A DNA stretch of 64,000 bases, taken from NCBI GenBank assembly GCA_964640955.1, contig CAZXJI010000017.1, forward strand, positions 1-64,000, given 5' to 3'. Below, piece after piece: positions 18,735 to 28,064 of the stretch. The position numbers and the translations under genes are program-made. Below the pieces are notes generated by a model that did no database searches, was not told the DNA's origin, and was given only the letters and a program-made list of their open reading frames with translations. How positions within the stretch are numbered: position 1 is the first letter of the stretch; each line of letters begins with the position of its first letter. The DNA comes from CAXXOK01 sp964640955 (GTDB lineage: Bacteria; Bacillota; Clostridia; Christensenellales; Aristaeellaceae).

Positions 18735-20075
18735 ATGAAAAACCCATCTGCGGAACAGGCGTCCATTTATCAGCTTGCTTTGCGCACGTTTACGCCCGAG
18801 GGCACGCTGGCCGCGGCCGCCAGGCTGCTCCCTTTCCTGGCCCGGCTCGGGCCCCGGTACATCCAGCTTTCCCCGGTCGTGCTGGCGGACGACGAGGCGG
18901 ACCCGGCGACCTGGAGTGAGCGTCAGCTCGCTTCCGGAACGGGAAACCCGAAGAACAACTACCGTATTAAGGATTTCTTCGCTGTGGACGACGAATACGG
19001 CAGCGAAAGCGATCTGCGCGATTTTGTCCACACGGCCCACAGGCTTGGGATCGGCGTGCTGCTGGACCTGGTGTATTACCACTGCGGCCCCAACGCGGTG
19101 TTCCTGCGGGAGCACCCCGATTTCGTCCGGCGCAACGCGGACGGGACCGCGTTCACGGGCGAATGGCATTTCCCGGTGCTGAACTACGAGTGTGCGGAAC
19201 TGAGGGAATACCTGTGGCGGAACATGGTCTACTTTGTCAAAGAGTTCGACGTCGACGGCTACCGCTGCGACGTGGGCGACAAGGTCCCGCTGGATTTCTG
19301 GGCCGAAGGCGCCAGGCGTGTCCGCGCCCTCAAACCGGACGTGTTTCTGCTGTGCGAAGGGCGCGACCCGGAATACCTGAAGGTGTTCGACGCGAACTAT
19401 TTCTACGACGGCGCTTTCGACGCGGTACCGGTGGCGCAGGGCAAAATGACCGCGGACACGTTCGCCCGGAAATGGGAAGCGTGCCGTCAAACGCTTCCGG
19501 CGGGCGGGCGCATGCTCCATTTCATCGACAACCACGACGTGGCGAGCGACTGTTTTGAGAACCGCCATGAAAAAACGATCGGCACGGCCGGCGTGGAGGC
19601 GCTGCTGGTGCTCGATTTCCTGCTGGACGGCGTGCCCTTCGTTTTCAACGGCTACGAGGTGGCCGACGAGCTGAAGCACAGCATGTTCGCCAACCGCTTT
19701 TACGGCCACGACGCGGTGCTCAACTGGGCCAACGCCCTGTGCGAGAAGGGTCGCCGCCGGATGACGCTGATGGAGACGCTTTTCCGGCTTCGCCGGGAGT
19801 GCCCGGCGCTGCGATCCACGGAGCTTGGCTGGCATACGCACAGCGCCCCGAAAAGCGCGCTGGTCTTTACGCGCCCCGACCCCCAAAGCGCCCTTTTCGT
19901 AGCCGTCAACATGACCCGCGAACCCGTCGCGCTGGAGGTGGGGGCGCTCCCGCCCTACCTGCACCTGATGGAGACGGTGCTAAGGGAAAACGCGAGCTGG
20001 CGCTTTACCGGGGACCGAATGCAGGTCCAGCTGCTCGGCTTCGGCTACCTGGTGGGCTCCTACGCCGAAAAATGA
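18735..20075 (+). CDS. Alpha-amylase family (GH13) glycosidase, cytoplasmic
   Basis: A compact 446-residue GH13 enzyme. The four family regions are present: DLVYYHCG (region I), YRCDVGDK with nucleophile Asp179 (region II), LLCEGRD with acid/base Glu208 (region III) and FIDNHD with Asp268 (region IV). There is no signal peptide and no starch-binding domain, and the length suggests only the barrel plus a short beta domain. It lies 18 bases after the GH38-like gene with an AGGAGG ribosome site. The substrate is an alpha-glucoside-type oligosaccharide or glycoside; the specificity cannot be read from the motifs. Confidence 0.86.
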   Translation: MKNPSAEQASIYQLALRTFTPEGTLAAAARLLPFLARLGPRYIQLSPVVLADDEADPATWSERQLASGTGNPKNNYRIKDFFAVDDEYGSESDLRDFVHTAHRLGIGVLLDLVYYHCGPNAVFLREHPDFVRRNADGTAFTGEWHFPVLNYECAELREYLWRNMVYFVKEFDVDGYRCDVGDKVPLDFWAEGARRVRALKPDVFLLCEGRDPEYLKVFDANYFYDGAFDAVPVAQGKMTADTFARKWEACRQTLPAGGRMLHFIDNHDVASDCFENRHEKTIGTAGVEALLVLDFLLDGVPFVFNGYEVADELKHSMFANRFYGHDAVLNWANALCEKGRRRMTLMETLFRLRRECPALRSTELGWHTHSAPKSALVFTRPDPQSALFVAVNMTREPVALEVGALPPYLHLMETVLRENASWRFTGDRMQVQLLGFGYLVGSYAEK

Positions 20076-20105
20076 CGGTTTCTGAAGAAAGGATGAGGGG
20101 AACAT

Positions 20106-21452
20106 ATGCGGGAAACGACACGGGCGGTGGATCCGCGCAGCCTGAAAATCACCGATATGCGCTTTGCGGATATCGACGGCGCGCCCAAGCGCTGCACGCT
20201 GATGAAAATAATGACCAATCAGGGGCTGGTCGGGTACGGCGAGGTACGGGACGCCGCAAGCAAGACCTACGCGCTGATGCTGAAAAGCCGCCTGCTGGGA
20301 GAGAACCCCTGCGACGTGGACCGGCTGTTTCACAAAATCAAGCAGTTCGGCGGTCCTTCCCGGCAGGGCGGCGGCGTATCCGGCGTGGAGATCGCCCTGT
20401 GGGACCTGGCCGGCAAAGCCTACGGCGTGCCCCTTTATCAGCTCCTGGGCGGCAAGTACCGGGACGCCGTGCGCGTCTACAGCGATACCGACGTGGAGGG
20501 CAAGCACACGGGGCGCGACATGGGACTGGCGCTCAAAAAGCGTATGGAGATGGGCTTTACCTTTCTGAAGATGGATCTGGGCATCGGGCTGCTGCTGGAC
20601 GAGCCGGGAACCATCTGCGCGCCGCTGGGGCTTATCGAGGACATGAAGCAAAACGCGCCCCACGTGCTGAACACGCAGGGCGGATCCGTAACCGCCGATA
20701 TGGTGAAGCGGCGCAGAAGCTACGACCTCGTCAACACCGCCCATCCCTTCACGGGTATCCACCTGACGGAAAAGGGACTGGATTACCTGGAACGGTACGT
20801 TCGGGAAGTGCGGGATATCATCGGTTACGAAGTTCCGCTGGCGATCGACCACTTCGGGCACGTCGCGCCGGAAGACTGCATCCGTTTCGCCCGCCGCATG
20901 GAAAGCTACAACCTGGCCTGGATGGAGGACATGGTTCCCTGGATGTATACCGACGCGTACGTCCGCCTGCGCAACGCCACCACCGTTCCGGTGTGCACCG
21001 GCGAGGACATTTACTTGAAGGAAGACTTCGAAAAGCTCATCAAGGCCGGCGGCGTATCGGTGATCCACCCGGACGTGCTGACCTGCGGCGGAGCGCTGGA
21101 GCTGAAGAAGATCGCGGATATCGCGGACGAGAACGGCGTGGCCGTGGCCGTCCATATGGCGGAAAGCCCCGTGGGCTGCCTGGCGGCCGTGCACGCGGCG
21201 GCGGCCATGCACAACGTGCTGGCGGTGGAGTTCCACTCGGTGGACGTTCCCTGGTGGCAGGATATCGTCAACGGCCCGCCCAAGCCCCTGATCCGGAACG
21301 GCTACATTCAGGTTCCGGAAGGGCCGGGCCTGGGCATCGAAAGCCTGAACGAGGACCTGATCCGGGCGCACGTGAACCCCGCGATCCCCGGCCTGTGGGA
21401 ATCCACCGAATCCTGGGACAGGGAGTTTTCAAACGATCGAATCTGGAGTTGA
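20106..21452 (+). CDS. Enolase-superfamily sugar acid dehydratase (mandelate racemase / MLE-like)
   Basis: A 448-residue enzyme of the mandelate racemase branch of the enolase superfamily, which abstracts the proton alpha to a carboxylate; most members in such loci dehydrate aldonic acids to 2-keto-3-deoxy sugar acids. Magnesium ligands are Asp248 (AIDHFG), Glu274 (WMEDMV) and Glu300 (CTGEDIY), and the catalytic His350 is in VAVHMAES. The N-terminal capping domain spans about residues 10-125. The Lys-x-Asp in FLKMDLG is at the position of the second-strand catalytic residues. Followed closely by the RraA-like gene, which would suit a dehydratase-aldolase pair. The sugar acid is unknown. Confidence 0.85.
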   Translation: MRETTRAVDPRSLKITDMRFADIDGAPKRCTLMKIMTNQGLVGYGEVRDAASKTYALMLKSRLLGENPCDVDRLFHKIKQFGGPSRQGGGVSGVEIALWDLAGKAYGVPLYQLLGGKYRDAVRVYSDTDVEGKHTGRDMGLALKKRMEMGFTFLKMDLGIGLLLDEPGTICAPLGLIEDMKQNAPHVLNTQGGSVTADMVKRRRSYDLVNTAHPFTGIHLTEKGLDYLERYVREVRDIIGYEVPLAIDHFGHVAPEDCIRFARRMESYNLAWMEDMVPWMYTDAYVRLRNATTVPVCTGEDIYLKEDFEKLIKAGGVSVIHPDVLTCGGALELKKIADIADENGVAVAVHMAESPVGCLAAVHAAAAMHNVLAVEFHSVDVPWWQDIVNGPPKPLIRNGYIQVPEGPGLGIESLNEDLIRAHVNPAIPGLWESTESWDREFSNDRIWS

Positions 21453-21471
21453 AAGGAATGACGGAACCGTG

Positions 21472-22374
21472 ATGCACTTCAACGTCAAAGAGGATATCAT
21501 CCAGTTAACAAGCCGTTGGACGGGGAAACGGATGGAGGACGGCCGCCCCTACGTGGAGGATCGATATCTGGACGCGCTTAAGGGCATGACTCTGGAGGAG
21601 GCGTGGAAACCCATCTATCTGATGGGCTACGAGAATCAGTTTGAAGGCCGCCTGCACCTTTTGCACGACGACGGCCGCAAGCTGATCGGCCGCGCCGTAA
21701 CCTGCACCTACGTGCCTACCCGGCCCGACCTGCACGAAACCATGTTCGCCGTCGGCGGCGAGGAAGGCCGCAAGGGCAATTACAACCAGTGGGTTATCGA
21801 TTCGCTGGTGGAACGGGACGTGGTGGTGTGCGACCTGTACGACAAGGTCTATAAGGGCACCTTTCTGGGCGGCAATCTGACCACGGCGATCCGCGCCCAC
21901 ACCAAAACCGGCGGCGGCGTCGTCTGGGGCGGCATCCGGGACGTGGAGCAGATGCGGGGCGTGGAAGGGGTGCAGGTGTACTACCGCGGAATCGACCCCA
22001 CCCCCATACGGGAAGTGATCATGACCGGCTTTAACAGCACCTGCCGCATCGGCAACGCGGTCTGCCTGCCGGGCGACGTGGTGTTCGGGGCGGCCAGCGG
22101 GGTGCTGTTCATCCCCAGCCACCTGGTGGAGGCCGTGGTCAACGGCGCGGCGAAAACGCACATCAAAGACGACTTCGGGTTTGAGATGATCGGGCAGAAC
22201 CGACTGACCACCGCCCAGATCGACAAGAACACCTGGACGGAGGAAATGCTGGATATGCTGATGGATTTCATCCGCACGGATCCCCGCGGGGAGCCCTATC
22301 GCAACCTGGATTGGTCAGTAGAATATAATTTAGCTCGGAACGGCGATCCGAACGACACGCAAACAATGTTGTAA
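21472..22374 (+). CDS. RraA-family protein (HMG/CHA aldolase-like)
   Basis: A 301-residue protein whose middle and C-terminal parts match the RraA fold, a family that includes 4-hydroxy-4-methyl-2-oxoglutarate aldolases and oxaloacetate decarboxylases as well as the RNase E inhibitor of enteric bacteria. The diagnostic GGIRDVEQMRG (near residue 145) matches the metal- and substrate-binding GG-x-x-RD motif. It is longer than the typical 160-residue RraA because of an N-terminal extension. With a sugar acid dehydratase upstream, an aldolase role on a 2-keto acid is more likely than RNase regulation. The ATG at 21472 is taken as start; the ribosome site is weak. Confidence 0.8.
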   Translation: MHFNVKEDIIQLTSRWTGKRMEDGRPYVEDRYLDALKGMTLEEAWKPIYLMGYENQFEGRLHLLHDDGRKLIGRAVTCTYVPTRPDLHETMFAVGGEEGRKGNYNQWVIDSLVERDVVVCDLYDKVYKGTFLGGNLTTAIRAHTKTGGGVVWGGIRDVEQMRGVEGVQVYYRGIDPTPIREVIMTGFNSTCRIGNAVCLPGDVVFGAASGVLFIPSHLVEAVVNGAAKTHIKDDFGFEMIGQNRLTTAQIDKNTWTEEMLDMLMDFIRTDPRGEPYRNLDWSVEYNLARNGDPNDTQTML

Positions 22375-22531
22375 TGCTTTGCTTTTGAAGAGAATATGGG
22401 AAGGTGATACTAAGGAAGATAATTGATTTATTTCAGAAGATAATTGTAGATATCCAAAAGAGCCGGGTGTACAATATGCACAAAAGTGGTTGTGGTAAAC
22501 CACGAAAACCGAATAAGAAGGAGAAGATCTT
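22375..22531 (+). promoter_or_regulatory. Upstream region of the second ABC transporter
   Basis: AT-rich for this window. TACAAT at 22470-22475 is a possible -10, but the nearest -35-like TTGTAG (22444-22449) is 20 bases away. A short inverted repeat GTGGTT / AACCAC (22486-22491 and 22498-22503) sits between it and the ribosome site AAGGAG near 22518. It is a plausible but unproven promoter with a small operator. Confidence 0.35.
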
Positions 22532-23956
22532 ATGAAAGGGAAATTGTCTGTCCTCGTATGCTTTGCCTTGGCGGTGTCGATGCTCTTCTGCGGAAGCGCC
22601 TTCGCCACGGGCTATCAGGTAGCGACCGAAACGCTCACCACGAGCGGATACCAGGTGAACGAATCCTTGGACCAGAGCGAGCCGATCACGCTCAACGTTT
22701 TCGGCCCCGGCATCTTTGCCTCTTCCGGTGCAGAAGGGGTAACGGATCTGGTAAGCGGCATCTACAAGCCCGGCTACAATGAGATCATCGCCCGTTGGAA
22801 CGAGCTGTATCCCAACGTGACGCTCTCCATCGAGGGCTGTGCCTGGGACAGCTGGCAAAGCGCCATTACCACCGCATGCCTCAGCGGCGATGTGGACGTG
22901 ATTATGCACGGCGCGACCATGACCGACCTGACGGAGGATTTGAGCACCTATCTGGAGAATGATCCCGACTATAAGAACAGCATCTATGCGACCGCGTCCC
23001 GCCGCACCACGGCCGCACCGGACGTGTATAAGGTTTCCGGCATCTCGCTGACGCTGTCCCCGGCCGTGGTCTGGCTGGATACGAAGATCTTCGAGGACTA
23101 CGGCGTCACCCTGCCCACCGGAGACTGGACGTATGACGACGTGCTGTCCATCGCGGCCCAGCTGACCGGCACGGATCCCGTGACCGGGGAGCAGACCTAC
23201 GGCCTGCAGATGTTCGCCGCCGGCGGCTCCAACCTGTGGTTCGACTACGTGCAGGCTGCCAACTCCCTGGGCGCCAAGGTGTTCACCTACGGCCCCACCC
23301 TGGCCGACTGCACCGTGAACTACATGAGCGACGAGAGCATCGCCGCCTTCCAGCTGATCGCCAACGAGGCCGCCTACGCCAGCCCCGAGAGCAAAGAGGG
23401 CATCGCCGTAAGCGAGACCCTCAACGGCACCAACAACTGGGCCATGCTGTTCCGCGAAGGCCCGGTGAGCGCTTACTTCGAAATGCAGGCCGCCGGCCTG
23501 GACGGCCGCTACGTGGCCGTGAACATGCCGCTATGCACCGCCGGCGAATACAAGGGCATTCCCACGCCCCACGCCGGTGACAACAACATGGCCATCTACA
23601 AGGATTCCACCAAGAAGGACTGGGCCTGGGAGTTCATCAAGTTCATGACCACGGACGACGTAGCCACCAAGTGGGTGGTCGCGAACCAGAACTATCCCAA
23701 CAACAAGAACGGCAAGCAGTACGTGGAGGACCTGGTGGGTGAGAACCTGACCTCCGCTATGGACTACTGCCTGGGCTCCCTGCCGGCGAACTACAACAAC
23801 GCCACCAACGACGTGTTCAACAACGTGAGCTTCGGCTCCGTTACCAACACGCTGATCACGGCCGTGGACAATGTGATCAACGGCTATATGACGCCCACGG
23901 AAGCCGCGCAGTCCATGCAGGATTATGTAGACGAGTACCTGAGCTCCCTGCAATAA
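22532..23956 (+). CDS. Extracellular solute-binding protein of a sugar ABC transporter
   Basis: A 474-residue secreted binding protein with a signal peptide (basic MKGK, hydrophobic LSVLVCFALAVSMLF, cleavage after SAFA near residue 25) and no clear lipobox. The mature sequence is of the MalE/UgpB-like family 1 type (ARWNELYPNVTLSIEGCAWD; FIKFMTTDDVATKWVV). An AAGGAG site lies upstream of the ATG. It is followed by MalF/MalG-like permeases and an FAD oxidoreductase. The ligand is unknown. Confidence 0.9.
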   Translation: MKGKLSVLVCFALAVSMLFCGSAFATGYQVATETLTTSGYQVNESLDQSEPITLNVFGPGIFASSGAEGVTDLVSGIYKPGYNEIIARWNELYPNVTLSIEGCAWDSWQSAITTACLSGDVDVIMHGATMTDLTEDLSTYLENDPDYKNSIYATASRRTTAAPDVYKVSGISLTLSPAVVWLDTKIFEDYGVTLPTGDWTYDDVLSIAAQLTGTDPVTGEQTYGLQMFAAGGSNLWFDYVQAANSLGAKVFTYGPTLADCTVNYMSDESIAAFQLIANEAAYASPESKEGIAVSETLNGTNNWAMLFREGPVSAYFEMQAAGLDGRYVAVNMPLCTAGEYKGIPTPHAGDNNMAIYKDSTKKDWAWEFIKFMTTDDVATKWVVANQNYPNNKNGKQYVEDLVGENLTSAMDYCLGSLPANYNNATNDVFNNVSFGSVTNTLITAVDNVINGYMTPTEAAQSMQDYVDEYLSSLQ

Positions 23957-24004
23957 CGCCGCGCGGAGCGCAAGCTGCGTAACAGCCATACGCCACAGCA
24001 ATAC

Positions 24005-24033
24005 GGGAGGATGGAACTCATCGCCATCCTCCC
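24005..24033 (+). terminator. Intercistronic hairpin between binding protein and permease
   Basis: GGGAGGATGG (24005-24014) pairs perfectly with CCATCCTCCC (24024-24033) with a 9-base loop; weak pairing may extend the stem. There is no T-run. It holds the same position as the hairpin after the first binding protein. Confidence 0.6.
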
Positions 24034-24077
24034 TGTTGCGTGGGGGATTCCCGCATGCCAGAAAGGGGGGACAGCCC

Positions 24078-25025
24078 ATGCAAAAAAGACGGCTAAAGAT
24101 GAAGGACGTCAAAAAGAACCTTACCTGGTATTCCTTCATTATCGTCAGCCTGATCGCGCTTTGCATTCTCGTCTATTATCCCACGATCCGCACCTTTTAC
24201 TTTTCCACCACCAGCATGGGAACCTACGGCACCGATTATACCCACGTGGGAGCTCAGAACTTCAGAACGCTGCTGACCTCCTCCGCCTTTCTCAAGGCGC
24301 TCAAAAACACGGCGCTGCTGGCTTTGTACGGCCTCCTCACCATTCCTTTCGGCTTTTTGCTTGCCAACGCCATCAACGGCCTCGGGCGGACGAAGCTGCA
24401 AAGCTTCTTTCGCATCACGTTTTATCTGCCCAACATCATTACGGGCGTCAGCGTCGTGCTGATTTTCCAGTACGTGCTCAAAGGCAACGGCGGCCTGCTC
24501 AACCAGTTCCTTTCCTGGCTGCTTCAAATGAAAATCACCACCGGGTGGATCACCAACCCGTTCCTGTCCCATATCGGCGCCACCATCCTCTGGATATGGA
24601 TGAACCTGGGCTTCTCGATGCTTTTGAACCTGGCGAGCCTTCAATCCATCCCCACGGAAATCTACGACGCGGCCTCCGTGGACGGGGCCAACACCTTCAC
24701 CCGGATGTTTTACATCACGATTCCCCAAATGAAGCCCTGCTTTTCCTTCCTGCTGATTACCGGCATCATCAACGGTTTCTCCCGTTTCACCGACCTGTAT
24801 ATTCTGGGCGGCAACGCCTGCGCAGGCCGCCCCAACGGGACGCTGCAGACGATCTTAATGTATATTTACCAGTACAGTTTCGAGTCCCCGCGTTACGGGC
24901 TGTCCTCCGCGGGCGCCGTGATCCTGTTCGTTATTGTTTTCCTCGTTACGTTGATCAATGTGAAAATGTCCGGCTTTTTGGGAGGAGGCGTTAAGCGTGA
25001 AGGTAAGCATATCCAAGCGAAATAG
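24078..25025 (+). CDS. ABC transporter permease, MalF/UgpA-like
   Basis: A 315-residue permease with six membrane segments (first: WYSFIIVSLIALCILVYYP) and the EAA loop IYDAASVDGANTFTRMFYI. ATG 24078 follows the ribosome site AAAGGGGGGAC by 7 bases; longer upstream frames are not supported. Its end overlaps the next permease by 29 bases. Confidence 0.9.
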   Translation: MQKRRLKMKDVKKNLTWYSFIIVSLIALCILVYYPTIRTFYFSTTSMGTYGTDYTHVGAQNFRTLLTSSAFLKALKNTALLALYGLLTIPFGFLLANAINGLGRTKLQSFFRITFYLPNIITGVSVVLIFQYVLKGNGGLLNQFLSWLLQMKITTGWITNPFLSHIGATILWIWMNLGFSMLLNLASLQSIPTEIYDAASVDGANTFTRMFYITIPQMKPCFSFLLITGIINGFSRFTDLYILGGNACAGRPNGTLQTILMYIYQYSFESPRYGLSSAGAVILFVIVFLVTLINVKMSGFLGGGVKREGKHIQAK

Positions 25026-25839
25026 ACGGTCGCGCATTTTCTCGGCGGTCGTTTTGGGGCTCATCCTCTGGATGATCCTGATGCCTTTATGGTGGAGCGT
25101 CACGCTGTCTTTCGACGGAAACGCCATTACCGAGCTCCCGCCGTTTTCGTGGTTCCCATCTTCGCCCACGTTGAAGAACTACCAATACGCCTCGGAAATG
25201 ATCGACATGGTGCGCTATTACGTCAACACGCTGTTCATCGCCGTGGTCAACACCGTTATCTCCGTGTTTTTCGCGCTGATGTGCGGCTATGCTTTCGCTA
25301 AGGGCGAGTTTTTCGGGAAGAAGTTCTGGTACTTCTTCATGCTGGCCGTGATGATGATCCCCTTCGAATCGCGCATGATACCGCTCTATCTGCAGTATAA
25401 CGGCTGGGGGATGATCAACACCTACTGGCCGCTCATACTGGGCAACGTGGCTTATGTGTACGGCATTTTCTTCGCCTGCCAGAACATCGCCGCCCTGCCG
25501 GATTCCCTGCGGGAATCGGCCTACCTGGACGGGGCCGGCGAGTGGAAGGTGTTCTTCCGCATCATTCTGCCGCTTTGCAAGCCCGTTATCGCGGCGCTGA
25601 GCATATTGCAGATCGTGGCGCAGTGGAACTCCTACCTGTGGCCCATGATCGTGATACGCTCCTCGGAAAAACAGCTGCTCTCCGTAGGCGTGTCCCTTTT
25701 CAACGCGCAGGAAAACACGATCTACTACGGGCCGCGCATGGCCGTGGCCGTGCTGAGCGCCATCCCGCTGATCATCGCCTTCCTCTTCCTGCAGAAATAC
25801 ATCGTCCAAAGCGTGGCGCTGTCCGGTATCAAACAATAA
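24997..25839 (+). CDS. ABC transporter permease, MalG/UgpE-like
   Basis: A 280-residue permease, partner of the preceding one. Six membrane segments; EAA loop LRESAYLDGAGEWKVFFRII. The GTG start at 24997 is preceded by GGGAGGAGG inside the upstream gene, giving a 29-base overlap and translational coupling. The C-terminus QSVALSGIKQ is usual for the family. Confidence 0.9.
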   Translation: MKVSISKRNRRSRIFSAVVLGLILWMILMPLWWSVTLSFDGNAITELPPFSWFPSSPTLKNYQYASEMIDMVRYYVNTLFIAVVNTVISVFFALMCGYAFAKGEFFGKKFWYFFMLAVMMIPFESRMIPLYLQYNGWGMINTYWPLILGNVAYVYGIFFACQNIAALPDSLRESAYLDGAGEWKVFFRIILPLCKPVIAALSILQIVAQWNSYLWPMIVIRSSEKQLLSVGVSLFNAQENTIYYGPRMAVAVLSAIPLIIAFLFLQKYIVQSVALSGIKQ

Positions 25840-25853
25840 CGAGGTGACTGAGG

Positions 25854-27053
25854 GTGAACAGGATCAAGGAACCCGCCCGCGAGCTGCCCGCGCAGGCTGC
25901 CTGCGACGTGCTGGTGGCCGGCGGCGGGGTTGCGGGCATCGCGGCGGCGCTGGCCGCCGCCCGCTCCGGCGCGGACGTGCTGCTGGTGGAAAAGCAGTGC
26001 GTGCTGGGAGGGCTTGCCACCTCGGGCCTCGTTACGATTTATCTTCCCCTGTGCGACGGCAGGGGATGCCAGATGTCCTACGGCATCGCGGAGGAGCTGT
26101 TCCGCCTGTCCGTCGTCCACGGCGCGCAGGACCGGTATCCCTCCGCCTGGCTTGCGGGGAACGACCGGGAAGCCCGCGCGAAGCAGCGCTTCGAGGTGCA
26201 GTTCAACCCCGTGTATTTCATGCTGGAGACGGAGAGGCTTTTGCTGGAGGAAGGCGTGCGCATCCTGTACGATACGCGCATCTGCGACGTGCACACCCAA
26301 AACGGGCGGCTGGACGCGGTCGTGGTGGAAAACCGGGACGGCCGCAGCGCCGTGCGCTGCAAGGCGGCGGTAGACGCGAGCGGCGAAGCCCTGCTCTTTC
26401 GGGAGGCGGGTGAAGCCACCCGGCCCCACGGGCGCGGCAACCTGCTTTCCGGCTGGTATTACGCCTCTACGCCCGGCGGGCTGAAGCTGACCATGCTGGG
26501 CTTTGCGGACGCCGCGCCGGAAAGCGAACGCGATTCGGCCCGACCCCTGTCGGACCGCCGCTTCAGCGGGGACAGCGCCGCCGATATCTGTGATTTTTTG
26601 ACCCGATCCCACGCGGCGACCCTTGCGCACGTGCTGGAAAAGGCCGGGGAGGACGGCCGGATCGAACCGGCGGAGATGCCCCACATGCCGCAGTACCGCA
26701 TGACCCGCTGCCTGTGCGGAGCCGTGCGGCTGACGGAGGCGCAAAACGGCGCCGCGGCCGAGTGCAGCGTGGGGATGATCGGCGACTGGCGCAAAAGAGG
26801 ACCCCGCTTTGAAATTCCTTTCGGGGCCCTGTACGGAGACCGGTTTGAAAACGTGTTCGCCGCGGGCCGGTGCATCAGCGTGGACGACGGCACGTGGGAC
26901 GTGATTCGCGCCATCCCCGCCTGCGCGGTGACCGGGCAGGCCGCCGGCACCGCCGCCGCACTGGCGCCAGAAAAGGGCCGCGTTTCGGGCGCGCTTTTGC
27001 AGCGGCGTCTGCGCGAAGCCGGGCAAAGGCTCACCTTCGGCGAGGCGGGCTGA
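25854..27053 (+). CDS. FAD-dependent oxidoreductase
   Basis: A 399-residue flavoprotein of the FAD-dependent oxidoreductase family. The N-terminal dinucleotide-binding motif is VAGGGVAGIAAALAAARSGA followed by VEKQCVLGGLATSG, where the last Gly-rich part is usual in this family. The C-terminal FAD contact is VFAAGRCISVDDG. No signal peptide. It starts 14 bases after the permease gene (GTG start), so it belongs to the transporter operon; a role in oxidising the imported sugar or a derivative is inference. It ends only 15 bases from the convergent AraC gene. Confidence 0.82.
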   Translation: MNRIKEPARELPAQAACDVLVAGGGVAGIAAALAAARSGADVLLVEKQCVLGGLATSGLVTIYLPLCDGRGCQMSYGIAEELFRLSVVHGAQDRYPSAWLAGNDREARAKQRFEVQFNPVYFMLETERLLLEEGVRILYDTRICDVHTQNGRLDAVVVENRDGRSAVRCKAAVDASGEALLFREAGEATRPHGRGNLLSGWYYASTPGGLKLTMLGFADAAPESERDSARPLSDRRFSGDSAADICDFLTRSHAATLAHVLEKAGEDGRIEPAEMPHMPQYRMTRCLCGAVRLTEAQNGAAAECSVGMIGDWRKRGPRFEIPFGALYGDRFENVFAAGRCISVDDGTWDVIRAIPACAVTGQAAGTAAALAPEKGRVSGALLQRRLREAGQRLTFGEAG

Positions 27054-27068
27054 GGCTTCGACTTTTCG

Positions 27069-27962
27069 CTAATAGATGTTGAGCATCTTCTTGCGGTATT
27101 CGCTGGGGGACTGGCCGTTGACTTTGCGAAACGCCCGGTTGAAGTTGGCCAGGGTGTTGAAGCCGCATTTTTCGCAGATGTCGGTGACGGGTTCCTGAGT
27201 TTCCCGCAGGTAATGGCTGGCCAGGTCCACCCGCTTGATGGTGATGTACTCCCAGATGGTCATGCCGTAGGTTTCTTTGAAGAGGGCGCACAGATAGGAG
27301 CGGCTGATATGCGCCTCCTGGGCGAGCGAATCCAGCGTAAGCTGCTCGTAGAGGTGTTTGAGGATATAGTTGATCACCGTTTCCAACTCGGCAAAATGCT
27401 GGCGGCCGGTTTTCGCCCTGCCCGTTTCCGCCTCGGCAGGGGGAAAGCTGCGCATGAGCAGGATCATAATCTGCAGGAGGTTACACCATACGGACAGGGG
27501 AAACTCCGTGTCCTGCGTGCGGAATTCCTCCACGACGGAGTCCAGCAGCGGGCAGATTTTCCCATAGGGCGGCTGGCCGGGCTGGAGGTGGTAGGCTTTC
27601 CCCGCCAGGTCCATGACGAAATTGCGCAGGTTGTTTTTCGTAATGGGCGTGTTGCCGCTGTCCCACAAAAGGCGGGGATCGAAGTGCAGGTTGATCAGCT
27701 CGATGTCGCTGTCGTAGGAGACCTTTTGGATGATGTGGTCGGCGTTGCTGCCGAACAGAAGCACGTCTCCCGGGGCAAATGGGAACTGGCGCTTTCCGGA
27801 CAGGTAGGTGCCGGAGCCCTTCAGGTAGAACCCCAGCTCGATTTCGGTATGATGGTGCTCCGTAAGCCAGATTTTTTCCTTGACGTTGATGTACACCCGC
27901 GTATAGCGAATCAGGAACGAATTCGCATACTCGCTGTGGAGCGCGTAGCTTTCGGTGATCAT
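27069..27962 (-). CDS. AraC-family transcriptional regulator
   Basis: A 297-residue regulator with an N-terminal cupin sensor (LTEHHHTEIELGFYLKGSGTYL and FAPGDVLLFGSNADHIIQ) and a C-terminal AraC domain (LTLDSLAQEAHISRSYLCALF then PVTDICEKCGFNTLANFNRAF). It is divergent from the GH10 operon, its likely target, with only 102 bases between the starts. Confidence 0.88.
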   Translation of the reverse strand: MITESYALHSEYANSFLIRYTRVYINVKEKIWLTEHHHTEIELGFYLKGSGTYLSGKRQFPFAPGDVLLFGSNADHIIQKVSYDSDIELINLHFDPRLLWDSGNTPITKNNLRNFVMDLAGKAYHLQPGQPPYGKICPLLDSVVEEFRTQDTEFPLSVWCNLLQIMILLMRSFPPAEAETGRAKTGRQHFAELETVINYILKHLYEQLTLDSLAQEAHISRSYLCALFKETYGMTIWEYITIKRVDLASHYLRETQEPVTDICEKCGFNTLANFNRAFRKVNGQSPSEYRKKMLNIY

Positions 27963-28064
27963 ATCGTCCGGAACCTCAATTCGTTTGGTTTCACTCGCCG
28001 CCTGCCCTCATTATAGGGAACGGTGCGGAGAATAGCAAGCAGGAAAACAGAGGAGGAGATCGTT

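Noticed and set aside
15939..19964. A 1341-residue open frame on the minus strand
   Set aside because: It lies exactly antisense to the GH38-like and GH13 genes, which have clear catalytic motifs and ribosome sites. Long antisense frames are expected at this GC content, and its sequence is rich in Arg, His, Val and Gln with no domain pattern.
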